Source: Acidobacteriota bacterium
GTDB taxonomy: Bacteria; Acidobacteriota; Thermoanaerobaculia; Multivoradales; JAHEKO01
Reading direction: 5' to 3'
Length of the DNA: 40,813 bases
Assembly (NCBI GenBank): GCA_022561975.1
Contig: JADFQD010000016.1
Coordinates: 1-40,813 of the forward strand
A program made the position numbers and the translations under genes. The stretch's first letter is position 1. Every line of letters begins with the position of its first letter. Positions 1 through 8,041 of the stretch are shown in pieces. Under the pieces are notes generated by a model. That model was not told the DNA's origin. It saw nothing but the letters and a program-made list of their open reading frames with translations, and did not search any database.

Positions 1-1
1 G

Positions 2-826
2 GCGGTTCTGCGCGCCCTGGGCGCTCGAAGAGTCAAGCTCGCGGTCGGAGACAGCGTACTGTTGTGCTATGAAATCGGGCCATCGGACGGTGAGCCTTGG
101 GTGCTACTTCACGGCCTCGGCGCGACGTCTCTGGCCTGGAGTTCGGCCATCAGAAAGCTCCGAAGAGAGGTGAGGCTGCTGGTGCCGGAATTGTCCGCCC
201 TCGGCGGCACGGTTACGCCGGGCGGCGGGCTCAATGTGATCGAGGGGGTTCGAGCGGTGCAAGCCCTGATCGAGTGGTGGGCGCCCGGGCGTCCCGTATG
301 CCTGGCCGGAATCAGCCTCGGGGGCTGGATGGCGGTGCGCCTGGCCATGGAGAGGCCCGACCTGGTTGATCGGCTCGTCCTGATCGACGCCGGCGGCTAC
401 CGCGATCAGGACTGGGAGCGTATTCAGAAACTTACCGATATCTCCGACCTCGACGACGTAAGCCTCCTCTACAAGGCGCTCTTTTGCCGGACGCCCTGGG
501 TATTCGAGATGTCGCGTCACGGCTTCTTGAAGGCCTACACCTCGCGGGCGGTCAGGTACGTGCTCGAGTCGACGACGCGCGAACATGCCTATGGCCCCAA
601 GGATCTGGCCGACATCGACAAACCGACGCTTCTCATATGGGGCGAGCAGGACGGTCTGTTCCAACTCGAGGTGGCTCGCGCCATGGAGCGCCACCTACCG
701 CACTCGCAATTGGTCACGCTGCGCCACACAGGACACGCAGCCCATTGGGAGAATCCCAGGGAGATGACCGCGGCGATCGACCGATTTCGACGCCGGGGTC
801 TCGAGCCTCGATTGAGAGTAGGATGA
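2..826 (+). CDS. Alpha/beta hydrolase, 5' truncated by window edge
   Basis: Alpha/beta-hydrolase fold enzyme acting on an unidentified ester, amide or related substrate. The oxyanion-hole motif HGLGATSLAW is near the start. The nucleophile elbow is GISLGG (Ser), the acid is probably the Asp of WGEQDGLF, and the catalytic His lies in HTGHAAHWE, so the triad looks complete. The reading frame is open from base 2, and the residues before the first possible start (TTG at 62) still look like a beta strand of the family, so the true start is probably upstream of the window. The C-terminus is Arg-rich. The next gene begins 3 nt after the stop, suggesting co-transcription. The exact substrate cannot be told. 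Confidence 0.85.
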   Translation, partial: AVLRALGARRVKLAVGDSVLLCYEIGPSDGEPWVLLHGLGATSLAWSSAIRKLRREVRLLVPELSALGGTVTPGGGLNVIEGVRAVQALIEWWAPGRPVCLAGISLGGWMAVRLAMERPDLVDRLVLIDAGGYRDQDWERIQKLTDISDLDDVSLLYKALFCRTPWVFEMSRHGFLKAYTSRAVRYVLESTTREHAYGPKDLADIDKPTLLIWGEQDGLFQLEVARAMERHLPHSQLVTLRHTGHAAHWENPREMTAAIDRFRRRGLEPRLRVG

Positions 827-829
827 AGC

Positions 830-1021
830 TTGAAAACCGCCATGTTCGGGCCCGAGTTTCTGATCTGCCTCAACTGCGAGACACCCTGCTACACCTTCGA
901 GTGGACCGGGGGTAAGCTCACCGAAGTTCTCTGCGTCGCGTGCGGCAACGAAGAGCCGGACGAGTTCGCCACCGAGGAAGATCTCGAAGCCTTGGCGTCG
1001 GAGCCGGAATCGGGCCGCTGA
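830..1021 (+). CDS. Small zinc-ribbon-like protein
   Basis: A protein of about 60 residues with two CxxC knuckles, CLNC near residue 13 and CVAC near residue 36, spaced as in a zinc ribbon. An acidic tail follows. Function is unknown; such small ribbons often bind nucleic acid or stabilise a partner protein. It starts at TTG 830 or more conventionally ATG 842, which still keeps both knuckles. It follows the hydrolase gene by 3 nt, so the two are probably one transcript. The GGA of the hydrolase's last sense codon is the only ribosome-site-like sequence. It is too short to assign to a named family. Confidence 0.6.
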   Translation: MKTAMFGPEFLICLNCETPCYTFEWTGGKLTEVLCVACGNEEPDEFATEEDLEALASEPESGR

Positions 1022-1061
1022 CGTCGGGTCGCGAGACCGCCTTGACCTCTACCACGGCCGG

Positions 1062-2453
1062 CTAGGCGCCGACAGAGCCTCTCGCCGACTGGCCAAGCGG
1101 GTGCGACGACGATTTGGCCGGCAACTCAGGTAGAGCCACCTGGAAACGGGTACCGACCTCGGGAGTGCTCTGCACCGAAATTTCGGCCCCATGGGCACCG
1201 GCAATGCGCTGCACGACCGCCAGGCCAAGTCCGGTGCCCCCGCGCTTGGTCGAATAGAAGATCTCGAAGATTCGCTTGAGTTCGTCCGCCGGGATACCGG
1301 TGCCGTTGTCCAACACTTCCAGCAGTACGCGCCCGCGCTCACGGCGGGCGATGAGGCGCACCTCGGGATCGCGGCCTCGCCCATTGGTCGCGGCCAGGCC
1401 GTTGCGCACCAGATTCACCAGGAGCTGCGATATCTGCTCGGTATCGACCGCCACGCGCGCGCCCGCCGACCGGTCCTCCACCACCAGGGAGACGCCCTCC
1501 GCCTGTGCTTCCCGCTCCAGCAGGTCGCGACAATTCCGAAGCAGCGTACTCGCCGGAATCTCCTCCAGCTCCACCGCCCTCGGTTTCGCGTACTGAAGAA
1601 AGTCGGTAACCAAGCGTTCCAGGCGTCCGATCTCGGACCTCGTGATCGAGAGCAGCTTCTTGGTCGAAGCGGCGGCGTTGGGCTGAGCCTCCTCTTCGAG
1701 CATCTGCATGTTGAGACTGAGCGAGTTGAGCGGATTGCGAATCTCATGTGCCAGGCCGGACGCGAGCGTTCCGATGTAGGCCAGCCGCTCGGCCTCGACC
1801 GCCTTTGCCTCGAGCCTGAGACCGCGGCTCCACAGGCGCCAGATGATGAGGTAGGCCAGCGCCATGATCGCGAGGGTCACCGCACCGATCAGCCCTGTCT
1901 GGCGCACCAAGTGCTCGCGCAGCACCCCGATTCGCCTTTCCAGAGCCGCTTCGCTGAGACCGATGCGAACGAAACCGAACTCGCCGATGGGGGCGTCCAG
2001 GGTGTACTTCTCCTCGCGGGTCACCTCTTTCTGCACGCGGTTCGGCTGAATCTCTCGCGATTCGAGTCGCAACGGCCCCGCCACCCCTGTCAGTTCTTCG
2101 GCCTCGGTGTTGCTGCGAAACACCAGCTTGCCCTCGCGGTCGCGGATCTCTACGGTCTGGACGATTTCCCGCTTGTTGAGGACATCGTCAATATAGGTCT
2201 GCAGCTCCCGCTCGATCGCCACTACCGTGTAGAGATCCCTGTCACCCTGCCCTTCTTCGATGCGCTCTCCCAGGCGCTCGGCAAGACCCCGGGCCTCGGC
2301 TTGCGTCTCCAGGAGCACTTGCTGGATCTCCCGCTCCGACAGCGATCGGAAAATAAACCAGCCGAGCAGCCCCAGATCCACCAACACGAACAGGCCCAGA
2401 AGAACCGAACCCAAGACCAGCTTGCGGGAAGTCGAAATGGGCTCGCCCGCCAT
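1062..2453 (-). CDS. Membrane sensor histidine kinase (orphan)
   Basis: A 463-residue two-component sensor kinase. Membrane segments lie at about residues 11-34 and 187-207, enclosing a periplasmic sensor domain of roughly 150 residues. The dimerisation box LASGLAHEIRNPLN carries the phospho-accepting His near residue 236. The ATPase domain follows with an N box (LLVNLVRNGLAAT), a G1 box (LDNGTGIP) and a G2 box (GGTGLGLAVVQR). No clear HAMP domain is seen between the second membrane helix and the His box. ATG 2453 is chosen because the membrane helix starts about ten residues later; a longer reading upstream would cross the promoter region. No response regulator is adjacent, so the partner must be elsewhere. 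It is divergent from the importer lipoprotein gene. Confidence 0.9.
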   Translation of the reverse strand: MAGEPISTSRKLVLGSVLLGLFVLVDLGLLGWFIFRSLSEREIQQVLLETQAEARGLAERLGERIEEGQGDRDLYTVVAIERELQTYIDDVLNKREIVQTVEIRDREGKLVFRSNTEAEELTGVAGPLRLESREIQPNRVQKEVTREEKYTLDAPIGEFGFVRIGLSEAALERRIGVLREHLVRQTGLIGAVTLAIMALAYLIIWRLWSRGLRLEAKAVEAERLAYIGTLASGLAHEIRNPLNSLSLNMQMLEEEAQPNAAASTKKLLSITRSEIGRLERLVTDFLQYAKPRAVELEEIPASTLLRNCRDLLEREAQAEGVSLVVEDRSAGARVAVDTEQISQLLVNLVRNGLAATNGRGRDPEVRLIARRERGRVLLEVLDNGTGIPADELKRIFEIFYSTKRGGTGLGLAVVQRIAGAHGAEISVQSTPEVGTRFQVALPELPAKSSSHPLGQSARGSVGA

Positions 2454-2460
2454 GATCGGA

Positions 2461-2477
2461 TCAGAATAGCATTCTGA
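2461..2477. promoter_or_regulatory. Perfect 7-3-7 inverted repeat, putative operator
   Basis: The sequence TCAGAAT-AGC-ATTCTGA is a perfect inverted repeat, 8 bp from the kinase start codon. It overlaps the predicted minus-strand -10 (2463-2468) and abuts the plus-strand -35 (2478-2483). A dimeric regulator bound here could control both divergent genes. The palindrome is seen directly; operator function is inference. Confidence 0.5.
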
Positions 2478-2506
2478 TTGACCGTCCCAAGGGGATCCGC
2501 TACGAT
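2478..2506 (+). promoter_or_regulatory. Sigma-70-type promoter for the importer genes
   Basis: TTGACC at 2478-2483 and TACGAT at 2501-2506, separated by 17 bp, match the -35/-10 layout of a housekeeping promoter. Transcription would start near 2513, about 12 nt before ATG 2525, leaving almost no leader. On the opposite strand TTGGGA (2485-2490) and TATTCT (2463-2468), 16 bp apart, form a weaker overlapping promoter for the kinase. Confidence 0.5.
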
Positions 2507-2524
2507 GCCGAGGCTTCCCCAATC

Positions 2525-4234
2525 ATGCGGCACTTTCAGTACGGCGCGCGAACGACCGCCCGATTCGCACTCGGATGCCTCGCCGCCTGCCTTGTCATGG
2601 GCACGTCCATGGCGGCCTGTGGCCGATCCCGCGACCAGCCTGCCGCCACCGGAGCCGGGCTATCGCGAGGGGATCGGGCGCAAGAAGGTCGGGCGCGAGG
2701 CGGCACGGTGGTCATCGCCGCGGGCGTGGACATCAAAGGCGTCAACCAGCTGACCGGCGGCGAGTCCCGCTTCGAGCAAGACATTTTGGACCAGCTGTTT
2801 CTGAGACTCTTCGAGGAACAGCCCGACTACGCCGAGCACCCGCCGACCTTCGAGCCCGCATTGGCGCAAGGATTTACCTGGTCCGAGGACGGTACGGTGA
2901 TACGGATCCAACTGCGCTCGGATCTCGAATGGAGCGACGGTGTCCCAATCACCGCAGCCGACGTAGTGTGGACGTACACGGCGCAAATCGATCCCGACAT
3001 CGCATGGCTCGAAGCTCAAAGCAAAGACTCCATCGAAGACGTCGTTGCCCTCGATGATCACACCGTCGAGTTCCATTTCTCCCGGATCTACGCCTCACGC
3101 CTGAGCGATCTCAACGAAGGCGTGATCCTGCCCGAGCACGCTTGGTCCAAGCTGCCGTTTTCGGAGTGGCGCGGCAACGAGGAGTGGTTCCTCGACAATC
3201 TGGTGGTCTCCGGACCGTTCACACTCGCCAAGCTCGAACCGCAACACCAGATCGTGCTGGAACGCAACCAGAACTACTTCCGGCAGGGCTACCCGCTACT
3301 CGACCGCGTCGTATTCCGGGTGATTCCGGACCGGACGAACCGCGTCGAGCACCTGCTGTCCGGCCAGGTCGATTTCGTCGAACACGTTCCGCCCAAGCGC
3401 TCGCGCGATATCGAGAGATCGAAGCGCGCCGACCTGATTTCGAAGTGGCATCGTCAGTACACCTACATCGGCTGGAACGGCTGCCAAGGATTGTTCGAAG
3501 AGGCAACGGTGCGCAAGGCGATGACCTTGGCGATCGATCGCAATGCCCTCGTCGAGGCGCTTTGGGGTGAGATGGCGCGACCGGCCCTATCGCCGATTCT
3601 AACCTCGGTCTGGGCCTTCAACCGGGACTTGGTCGCCTGGCCCTACGACCCCGACCAAGCCCGACGACTCCTGGCCGAGGTCGGCTGGGAGGACCACGAC
3701 GGCGACGGCTATCTGGACCGGGAGGGCCGGGCGTTCTCGTTCGAACTCGCAACCAACGGTGACAATCAAACGCGCGCGGACGCGGTCGTCCTCATCCAAG
3801 CGCAACTTCGACGGGTCGGCATCGACGCCCAGGTGAGCTTACTCGAGTTCAACTCCCTCTGGGAACGGCACCAGAACCACGGCGTCGACGCCATCCTCAG
3901 CGCTTGGGGAATCGACACATCGCTTGATCTCAAGTACGCCTTTCACACCGACTCGATCGAAGACGGCAAGAACTACGGTTGTTACTCGAACCCCGAGGTC
4001 GACGAACTCATCGCCCGCGCCAGACGTCAGGCCCGACCGGAGACGGCGGCTCCCCTGCTTCGCCGCATCCAGCAGATTCTCCACGACGAGCAGCCCTATA
4101 CCTTCCTCTGGGAGCCCATGCGCCTCTATGGCGTGAGCAAGCGGCTCGAGAACGCGCAGCCCAATCCACTGAGCGCGTATTTCAACCTCGAAGAGTGGTG
4201 GCTGGCGCCCAGGACGGGCCCCAAGACCGGGTAG
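2525..4234 (+). CDS. Peptide/nickel-type ABC transporter substrate-binding lipoprotein
   Basis: A 569-residue extracytoplasmic solute receptor of the SBP_bac_5 (OppA/DppA) family. The N-terminus is a lipoprotein signal ending at TSMAAC near residue 31, so it is probably lipid-anchored outside the inner membrane. Family features include WSDGVPITAADVVWTY, then FEEATVRKAMTLAIDRNALV, and the C-terminal DEQPYTFLWEP. It feeds the two permeases directly downstream, the first starting 7 nt after this stop. Substrate is probably an oligopeptide or similar, but the family also takes sugars, nickel and other ligands. Transcription is probably from the promoter at 2478-2506, with no visible ribosome-binding site. 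Confidence 0.92.
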   Translation: MRHFQYGARTTARFALGCLAACLVMGTSMAACGRSRDQPAATGAGLSRGDRAQEGRARGGTVVIAAGVDIKGVNQLTGGESRFEQDILDQLFLRLFEEQPDYAEHPPTFEPALAQGFTWSEDGTVIRIQLRSDLEWSDGVPITAADVVWTYTAQIDPDIAWLEAQSKDSIEDVVALDDHTVEFHFSRIYASRLSDLNEGVILPEHAWSKLPFSEWRGNEEWFLDNLVVSGPFTLAKLEPQHQIVLERNQNYFRQGYPLLDRVVFRVIPDRTNRVEHLLSGQVDFVEHVPPKRSRDIERSKRADLISKWHRQYTYIGWNGCQGLFEEATVRKAMTLAIDRNALVEALWGEMARPALSPILTSVWAFNRDLVAWPYDPDQARRLLAEVGWEDHDGDGYLDREGRAFSFELATNGDNQTRADAVVLIQAQLRRVGIDAQVSLLEFNSLWERHQNHGVDAILSAWGIDTSLDLKYAFHTDSIEDGKNYGCYSNPEVDELIARARRQARPETAAPLLRRIQQILHDEQPYTFLWEPMRLYGVSKRLENAQPNPLSAYFNLEEWWLAPRTGPKTG

Positions 4235-4241
4235 GAAACCT

Positions 4242-5240
4242 TTGATCGGATTTCTCGTTCGACGCACCGTGACCGCGGCCCTGGTGGTGGCCATCGTGTT
4301 GACGTTGGCCTTCTTCGCCGTTCATCTGGCACCCGGAGATCCAACCACGCGATTCCTGAGCCCGCGGATGTCGCAGGTCCAGCAGGACCAGCTGCGGCAG
4401 ACTCTCGGTCTCGATCGCCCCTTACCGGAGCAGTACTTGCGCTGGCTCGGTTCGATCGTGCTTCGCGGTGACCTGGGCTTTTCCTTTGTTCACAACCGGC
4501 CGGTCAGCCGGGTTCTAGCCGAGCACTTGCCGCCCACGCTCCTGCTCGTCTCCGCCGCGCTCTTGATCCAATTCGGAGCCGGAATCGCGCTCGGCGCGTT
4601 GGCCGCTCGCCACGAGGGCTCCTGGACCGACCGAACCGTGCGCTGGTTGTCCCTGGTTCTCTACTCGGCCCCGCACTTCTGGCTCGGTCTGATGGCACTG
4701 CTTCTCTTGAGCTACCGGACCGGCTGGTTCCCGGCGAGCGGCATGTCCTCGGTCGATGCCCTCGACTGGGGCCGCTGGTGGTCACCGCGCCGACTGCTGG
4801 ACACCGCCCATCACCTGGCGCTACCGGCCTCGATCCTGGGACTCGCCATGGCCGGCGGCGTGACGCGGTTCGTTCGCAACTCGTTGCTCGAGGTCATCCG
4901 CGAGAACTTCATTCTCAGCTCGCGAGCGGCCGGAGTCAACGAGCGCCGTATCCTGTGGCCGCTGGCTCTCAAAAACGCGCTCGTGCCCGTTATTCAGATC
5001 GCAGGACTCTCGCTGCCGTACCTGTTGAGCGGCGCCCTGGTCACGGAAGTGGTCTTCTCGTGGCCGGGAATGGGCCGGCTGACCTATGGTGCCATCCTGG
5101 CTCGAGACTATCCGGTGATCCTTGGAGCCACGCTTCTGGTCGCGATCATGGTCGTGGCCGGCACCCTACTCGCCGACCTCGGACACGCGGCCGTCGATCC
5201 GCGCGTCCGGGCGGGGATTACCGACCACAAGGCGCGCTAG
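4242..5240 (+). CDS. ABC transporter permease, DppB/OppB type
   Basis: A 332-residue inner-membrane permease. The start at TTG 4242 gives the standard family opening: a short cytoplasmic tail, then a membrane helix ending in FFAVHLAPGDPTTRF. LPEQYLRWLGSIVLRGDLGF follows, as in DppB proteins. The EAA coupling loop, SSRAAGVNERRILWPLALKN, lies near residue 225 and would dock an ATPase subunit. About six membrane segments are present. It is the middle gene of a receptor-permease-permease operon. The two ATPase subunits normally following such permeases are not in this window. Confidence 0.92.
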   Translation: MIGFLVRRTVTAALVVAIVLTLAFFAVHLAPGDPTTRFLSPRMSQVQQDQLRQTLGLDRPLPEQYLRWLGSIVLRGDLGFSFVHNRPVSRVLAEHLPPTLLLVSAALLIQFGAGIALGALAARHEGSWTDRTVRWLSLVLYSAPHFWLGLMALLLLSYRTGWFPASGMSSVDALDWGRWWSPRRLLDTAHHLALPASILGLAMAGGVTRFVRNSLLEVIRENFILSSRAAGVNERRILWPLALKNALVPVIQIAGLSLPYLLSGALVTEVVFSWPGMGRLTYGAILARDYPVILGATLLVAIMVVAGTLLADLGHAAVDPRVRAGITDHKAR

Positions 5241-5269
5241 GATGCCCACCATTGGCAGACGAGACCAAT

Positions 5270-5297
5270 TTGTAGCGGTCGAGCCCCGTCTCGACCA
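5270..5297. repeat. REP-like repeat fragment (family C)
   Basis: The 27-base segment beginning TTGTAGCGGTCGAGC and ending TCTCGACC recurs at about 18051-18077 with two mismatches. There it forms one arm of a longer palindromic element. Here it sits in the 66-bp gap between the two permease genes, 9 bp before the GTG start of the second. Confidence 0.65.
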
Positions 5298-5306
5298 TCT
5301 TCGACC

Positions 5307-6266
5307 GTGGGTAGCCCGTTGGTAGCCGGGAGTCGCCGGGGTCGCCGTGAGCTGCGCCTGGGCGCGGCAGCTCTGCTCGCACTTACCTCGGTTGCGGTGC
5401 TGGCTCCCTGGTTGAGCAACGCCGATCCGACCGTGCAATACGACCCGGTCCATGGCGCCAACCTCGCTCCGGGAAGCCGGCGCTTCGAGATTCTCAAAAC
5501 GGACGGAACCCGTCTCTTGCGTCGAACCGCCGAACCGGTTCCCGCCGGATCGGTCGCTTCGGGGTGTGGCGAGCCGGCTCGCAAGCGGCTTTTCCTGCTC
5601 GGTACCGATCGCCTGAGTCGCGACGTCTGGGCTCGACTCTTACACGGTAGCCGGATCTCTCTGCTGGTCGCCTTTCTGGCGGCCCTCCTGGCGAGCCTGG
5701 TGGGGATCGCCGCCGGCAGCGCCGCCGTCCTCGGAGGCCGCGTCGCCGACGCCGTGCTGATGAGGCTCACCGACGGGTTCGCAGCGTTTCCCAGACTTTT
5801 TCTTCTCCTGGCACTCGCGGCATTCCTCGACACCGGAGCGTTGACCGTGATTCTCGTCCTGGGCGTCACCAGTTGGATGTCGGTGGCGCGGCTCGTGCGC
5901 GCCGAATTGCTTCGGCTCGAGAGCACCGAGATGGCGCTGGCAGCGCGAGCCTCGGGCTCGAGCAAGCTCCGGACTCTCCTGATGCACCTGCTGCCCAACA
6001 CTCTCGGCCCGGTCGCGGTCGCCACGACGCTCAGAATCGGCGACGTGCTGCTGCTCGAAGCCGCGCTGTCCTTTCTGGGCCTCGGGATCCGGCCACCGAC
6101 CCCCTCCTGGGGCAACATGATCGCCGACGGCGCTCCGGACATCGCGACCGCATGGTGGACATCCACGCTGCCCGGTGTCGCCATCGTGGTCACGGTCGTG
6201 GCCTTCAATCTGGTGGGCGATGGTCTGAGCTCACGGTTTGGGCGGCCGGCGACCACCACCCCATGA
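5307..6266 (+). CDS. ABC transporter permease, DppC/OppC type
   Basis: A 319-residue partner permease. A first membrane helix near residues 17-35 is followed by a longer than usual periplasmic stretch of about 60 residues. Then comes the family signature LGTDRLSRDVWARLLHGSR, and an EAA loop ARASGSSKLRTLLMHLLPNT. The C-terminal GVAIVVTVVAFNLVGDGL is typical of DppC. Start at GTG 5307 is the only reasonable one in this frame; an ATG at 5242, directly after the previous stop, is in another frame and soon meets a stop. The repeat insertion just upstream may have displaced the original start. The stop overlaps the queA start in ATGA. Confidence 0.88.
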   Translation: MGSPLVAGSRRGRRELRLGAAALLALTSVAVLAPWLSNADPTVQYDPVHGANLAPGSRRFEILKTDGTRLLRRTAEPVPAGSVASGCGEPARKRLFLLGTDRLSRDVWARLLHGSRISLLVAFLAALLASLVGIAAGSAAVLGGRVADAVLMRLTDGFAAFPRLFLLLALAAFLDTGALTVILVLGVTSWMSVARLVRAELLRLESTEMALAARASGSSKLRTLLMHLLPNTLGPVAVATTLRIGDVLLLEAALSFLGLGIRPPTPSWGNMIADGAPDIATAWWTSTLPGVAIVVTVVAFNLVGDGLSSRFGRPATTTP

Positions 6267-7339
6267 GAACCTCGGATTTCGACTACCAGCTGCCCGCCGA
6301 GCTGATCGCCCAGCAGCCGGTCGAACGCGGCCGGAGTCGCCTGCTGACGCTCTCCGGCGCCGGCCGCATTGCGGATCACGAGATCTCGGAGCTGACCGAG
6401 TTGCTCGAGGCGGGAGACCTTCTGGTAGTCAACAACACCCGAGTTCTGGCGGCTCGGCTCTTCGGTCGCCGGCCGGGTGGCGGCCAAGCCGAGATCCTCC
6501 TGGTCGCACCTCGCGACCCCGATGACGTACTCGAGGAGGCCGTCGAGTGGATGTGCCTCGGGCGACCGCGCAAAAGGATGAGGCCCGGCACCGACGTCCT
6601 CTTCGACGAGGCGTTGCGCGGCCGGATTCTCGAACATCTGGAGCCCGATCGTCTGCTGATCCGCTTTTCCTCTCCGCCTTCACCACTGCTCGCACGGCTC
6701 GGCCACGTGCCTTTGCCGCCCTACATCGCCCGCGCCGACACCGATCGCGACCGTGAGCGCTACCAGACCGTTTTCGCCGAAGTCCCCGGTGCGGTCGCGG
6801 CACCGACCGCGGGTCTTCACTTCGATCGTGAGCTTCTTCGCAGAATAGAAGCCGCCGGCATCGGCATCACCACCATCACCCTCCATGTCGGGCCCGGCAC
6901 CTTCCGGCCGGTCAGTGCCCAGCACATCGACGACCACCCGATGGAGTCGGAACGCTTCGAGATCGGCGAAAGCGCCGCGCGAGCGATTCAATCCGCGCGC
7001 GCCGGCAACGGGCGCATCGTGGCCGTGGGCACCACCGTGGTCAGAACCCTCGAATCGGCGGCTCTTGCCGGCAATGTCGGCGACACCGGCGATGCCGGCG
7101 AGGGCCTGATCACAGCCGCCCGGGGCGCGACCGATCTTTTTATCAAGCCGGGCTTCGAGTTCCGGGTCGTGGACCGGCTGTTGACCAACTTCCACCTCCC
7201 ACGCTCGACCCTGCTGATGCTGGTCTCGGCGTTCGCCGGCCGCGAGCGTGTTCTCGACGCCTACAAGCAAGCTGTGGCGCGGAAATACCGCTTCTACTCC
7301 TATGGCGACGCCATGCTGCTCGACCGGATCGGTCGTTGA
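6263..7339 (+). CDS. queA: QueA, tRNA ribosyltransferase-isomerase
   Basis: S-adenosylmethionine:tRNA ribosyltransferase-isomerase, 358 residues, which moves the ribosyl part of SAM onto 7-aminomethyl-7-deazaguanine at tRNA position 34 to make epoxyqueuosine. The N-terminus RTSDFDYQLPAELIAQQP is diagnostic. Conserved blocks APTAGLHFD, ITLHVGPGTFRPV and LTNFHLPRSTLLMLVSAFAG follow, with a C-terminal YRFYSYGDAMLL. ATG 6263 matches the family length and overlaps the permease stop, implying translational coupling to the importer. One oddity is a run of four degenerate 9-nt units at 7067-7102 that inserts a Gly-rich loop (AGNVGDTGDAGE) absent from typical QueA. Confidence 0.96.
   Translation: MRTSDFDYQLPAELIAQQPVERGRSRLLTLSGAGRIADHEISELTELLEAGDLLVVNNTRVLAARLFGRRPGGGQAEILLVAPRDPDDVLEEAVEWMCLGRPRKRMRPGTDVLFDEALRGRILEHLEPDRLLIRFSSPPSPLLARLGHVPLPPYIARADTDRDRERYQTVFAEVPGAVAAPTAGLHFDRELLRRIEAAGIGITTITLHVGPGTFRPVSAQHIDDHPMESERFEIGESAARAIQSARAGNGRIVAVGTTVVRTLESAALAGNVGDTGDAGEGLITAARGATDLFIKPGFEFRVVDRLLTNFHLPRSTLLMLVSAFAGRERVLDAYKQAVARKYRFYSYGDAMLLDRIGR
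7067..7102 (+). repeat. Degenerate 9-nt tandem repeat inside queA
   Basis: Four consecutive units GCCGGCAAT, GTCGGCGAC, ACCGGCGAT and GCCGGCGAG, in frame, encode a three-residue xG(N/D/E) repeat. This is one of several 9-nt repeat sites in the window. Confidence 0.75.
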
Positions 7340-7373
7340 AGCGGCGGTGTTGCCCGTGATTCGATCCGCTCGC

Positions 7374-7631
7374 TCAGTAGTGGTATCGCGCGGCCAAAAA
7401 GTGAATCCGATCCTCCTTGACACGATAGACAAGCCTGTGTTCTTGCGTGATTCGCCGGGACCAGGTGTCGGAAAGACCGCCGCGCAGCGGCTCCGGCTTG
7501 CCCAGTCCCTCGAAGGGGTCTCGAAGCGTGGCTTCGATCAATTTGAGCACGCGAAGCGCTCGGCGCCGGTCGGTCCGGGTCCAGTGCTCGAGGTCCTCGC
7601 GAAACTGAGGCTCCATGACCGCGAGCCGCAT
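7374..7631 (-). CDS. yoeB: YoeB-family mRNA endoribonuclease toxin
   Basis: An 85-residue toxin of the Txe/YoeB family, which cuts mRNA in the ribosomal A site. The conserved tail is almost intact: FEGLGKPEPL, TWSRRITQEHRLVYRV and the terminal ARYHY. These supply the Glu, Arg, His and Tyr used for catalysis in E. coli YoeB. ATG 7631 gives the family's length and opening (MRLAV...). GGGAGG lies 13 nt upstream, inside the end of the antitoxin gene. A TTG at 7643 overlapping the antitoxin stop is possible but too close to that site. It is the second gene of a two-gene operon with the antitoxin. Confidence 0.93.
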   Translation of the reverse strand: MRLAVMEPQFREDLEHWTRTDRRRALRVLKLIEATLRDPFEGLGKPEPLRGGLSDTWSRRITQEHRLVYRVKEDRIHFLAARYHY

Positions 7632-7639
7632 ATTCGCGG

Positions 7640-7924
7640 TCAATCCTCCCGCAATCCGAGACGCTCGCGCAGCTCCTCGACGGTAAAAACCTCACCGCCA
7701 CCCTCTTCCGAGCTACGGTAGGCATCGAGCAGGCGCCGGGCGTTCTTGGGCGAGCGCAGGAGATAGGCGGTCTCGAGCCAGCCAGCGAGTTCCTCCGCAG
7801 GAACGAGGGCGACGGCTTCATGGCCGCGACGCCGGATCAAAACCGGCTCGCGAGTGTCCGTCACCTGGTCCATGAGCGAGGCCAGGTGCTGGCGGGCCTG
7901 GGTGTACGTCGTTTCGTGGATCAT
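7640..7924 (-). CDS. yefM: YefM/Phd-family antitoxin
   Basis: A 94-residue antitoxin. The N-terminal YTQARQHLASLMDQVTDTREPVLIRRRG is the typical Phd/YefM DNA-binding domain, and EAVALVPAEELAGWLETAYLL continues the family. The acidic C-terminus (GGGEVFTVEELRERLG) would wrap and inhibit the toxin. ATG 7924 follows GGAGA at a suitable distance. The antitoxin is first in the operon, as is usual for this family, and probably represses its own promoter through the TGTACA sites directly upstream. Confidence 0.92.
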   Translation of the reverse strand: MIHETTYTQARQHLASLMDQVTDTREPVLIRRRGHEAVALVPAEELAGWLETAYLLRSPKNARRLLDAYRSSEEGGGEVFTVEELRERLGLRED

Positions 7925-7941
7925 CGTGAGGTCTCCATTAT

Positions 7942-7962
7942 CTGTACAGTAAGACAGTACAG
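7942..7962. promoter_or_regulatory. TGTACA-type operator/promoter of the toxin-antitoxin operon
   Basis: An inverted repeat CTGTAC (7942-7947) and GTACAG (7957-7962), with GTAC centres 13 bp apart. TGTACA (7943-7948) equals the core recognised by E. coli YefM; the second core is AGTACA (7956-7961). On the minus strand TTGACG then TGTACT, 16 bp apart, form a plausible promoter whose -10 lies inside the operator. Autoregulation is inferred from the family. Confidence 0.6.
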
Positions 7963-8041
7963 GTTCCGCGAGGAGGGCGTCAAGGTCGAAGGCGTGGATC
8001 TCGGCTCGTTGTCCTGACCCTCTCACGAGCGTGCCGAGAAG

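Noticed and set aside
1191-2477. Long plus-strand open frame of 428 codons opposite the kinase
   Set aside because: It mirrors the kinase gene on the other strand, has no recognisable motifs and crosses the promoter region; a shadow typical of GC-rich genes.
5242-5325. Short frame starting at ATG 5242 as N-terminus of the second permease
   Set aside because: It is in a different frame from the permease and stops after 27 codons; kept only as a hint that the repeat altered the original start.
5237-6637. Minus-strand open frame of 466 codons across the permease and queA
   Set aside because: It runs antisense to two well-identified genes and reads as Arg/Ala/Ser-rich noise.
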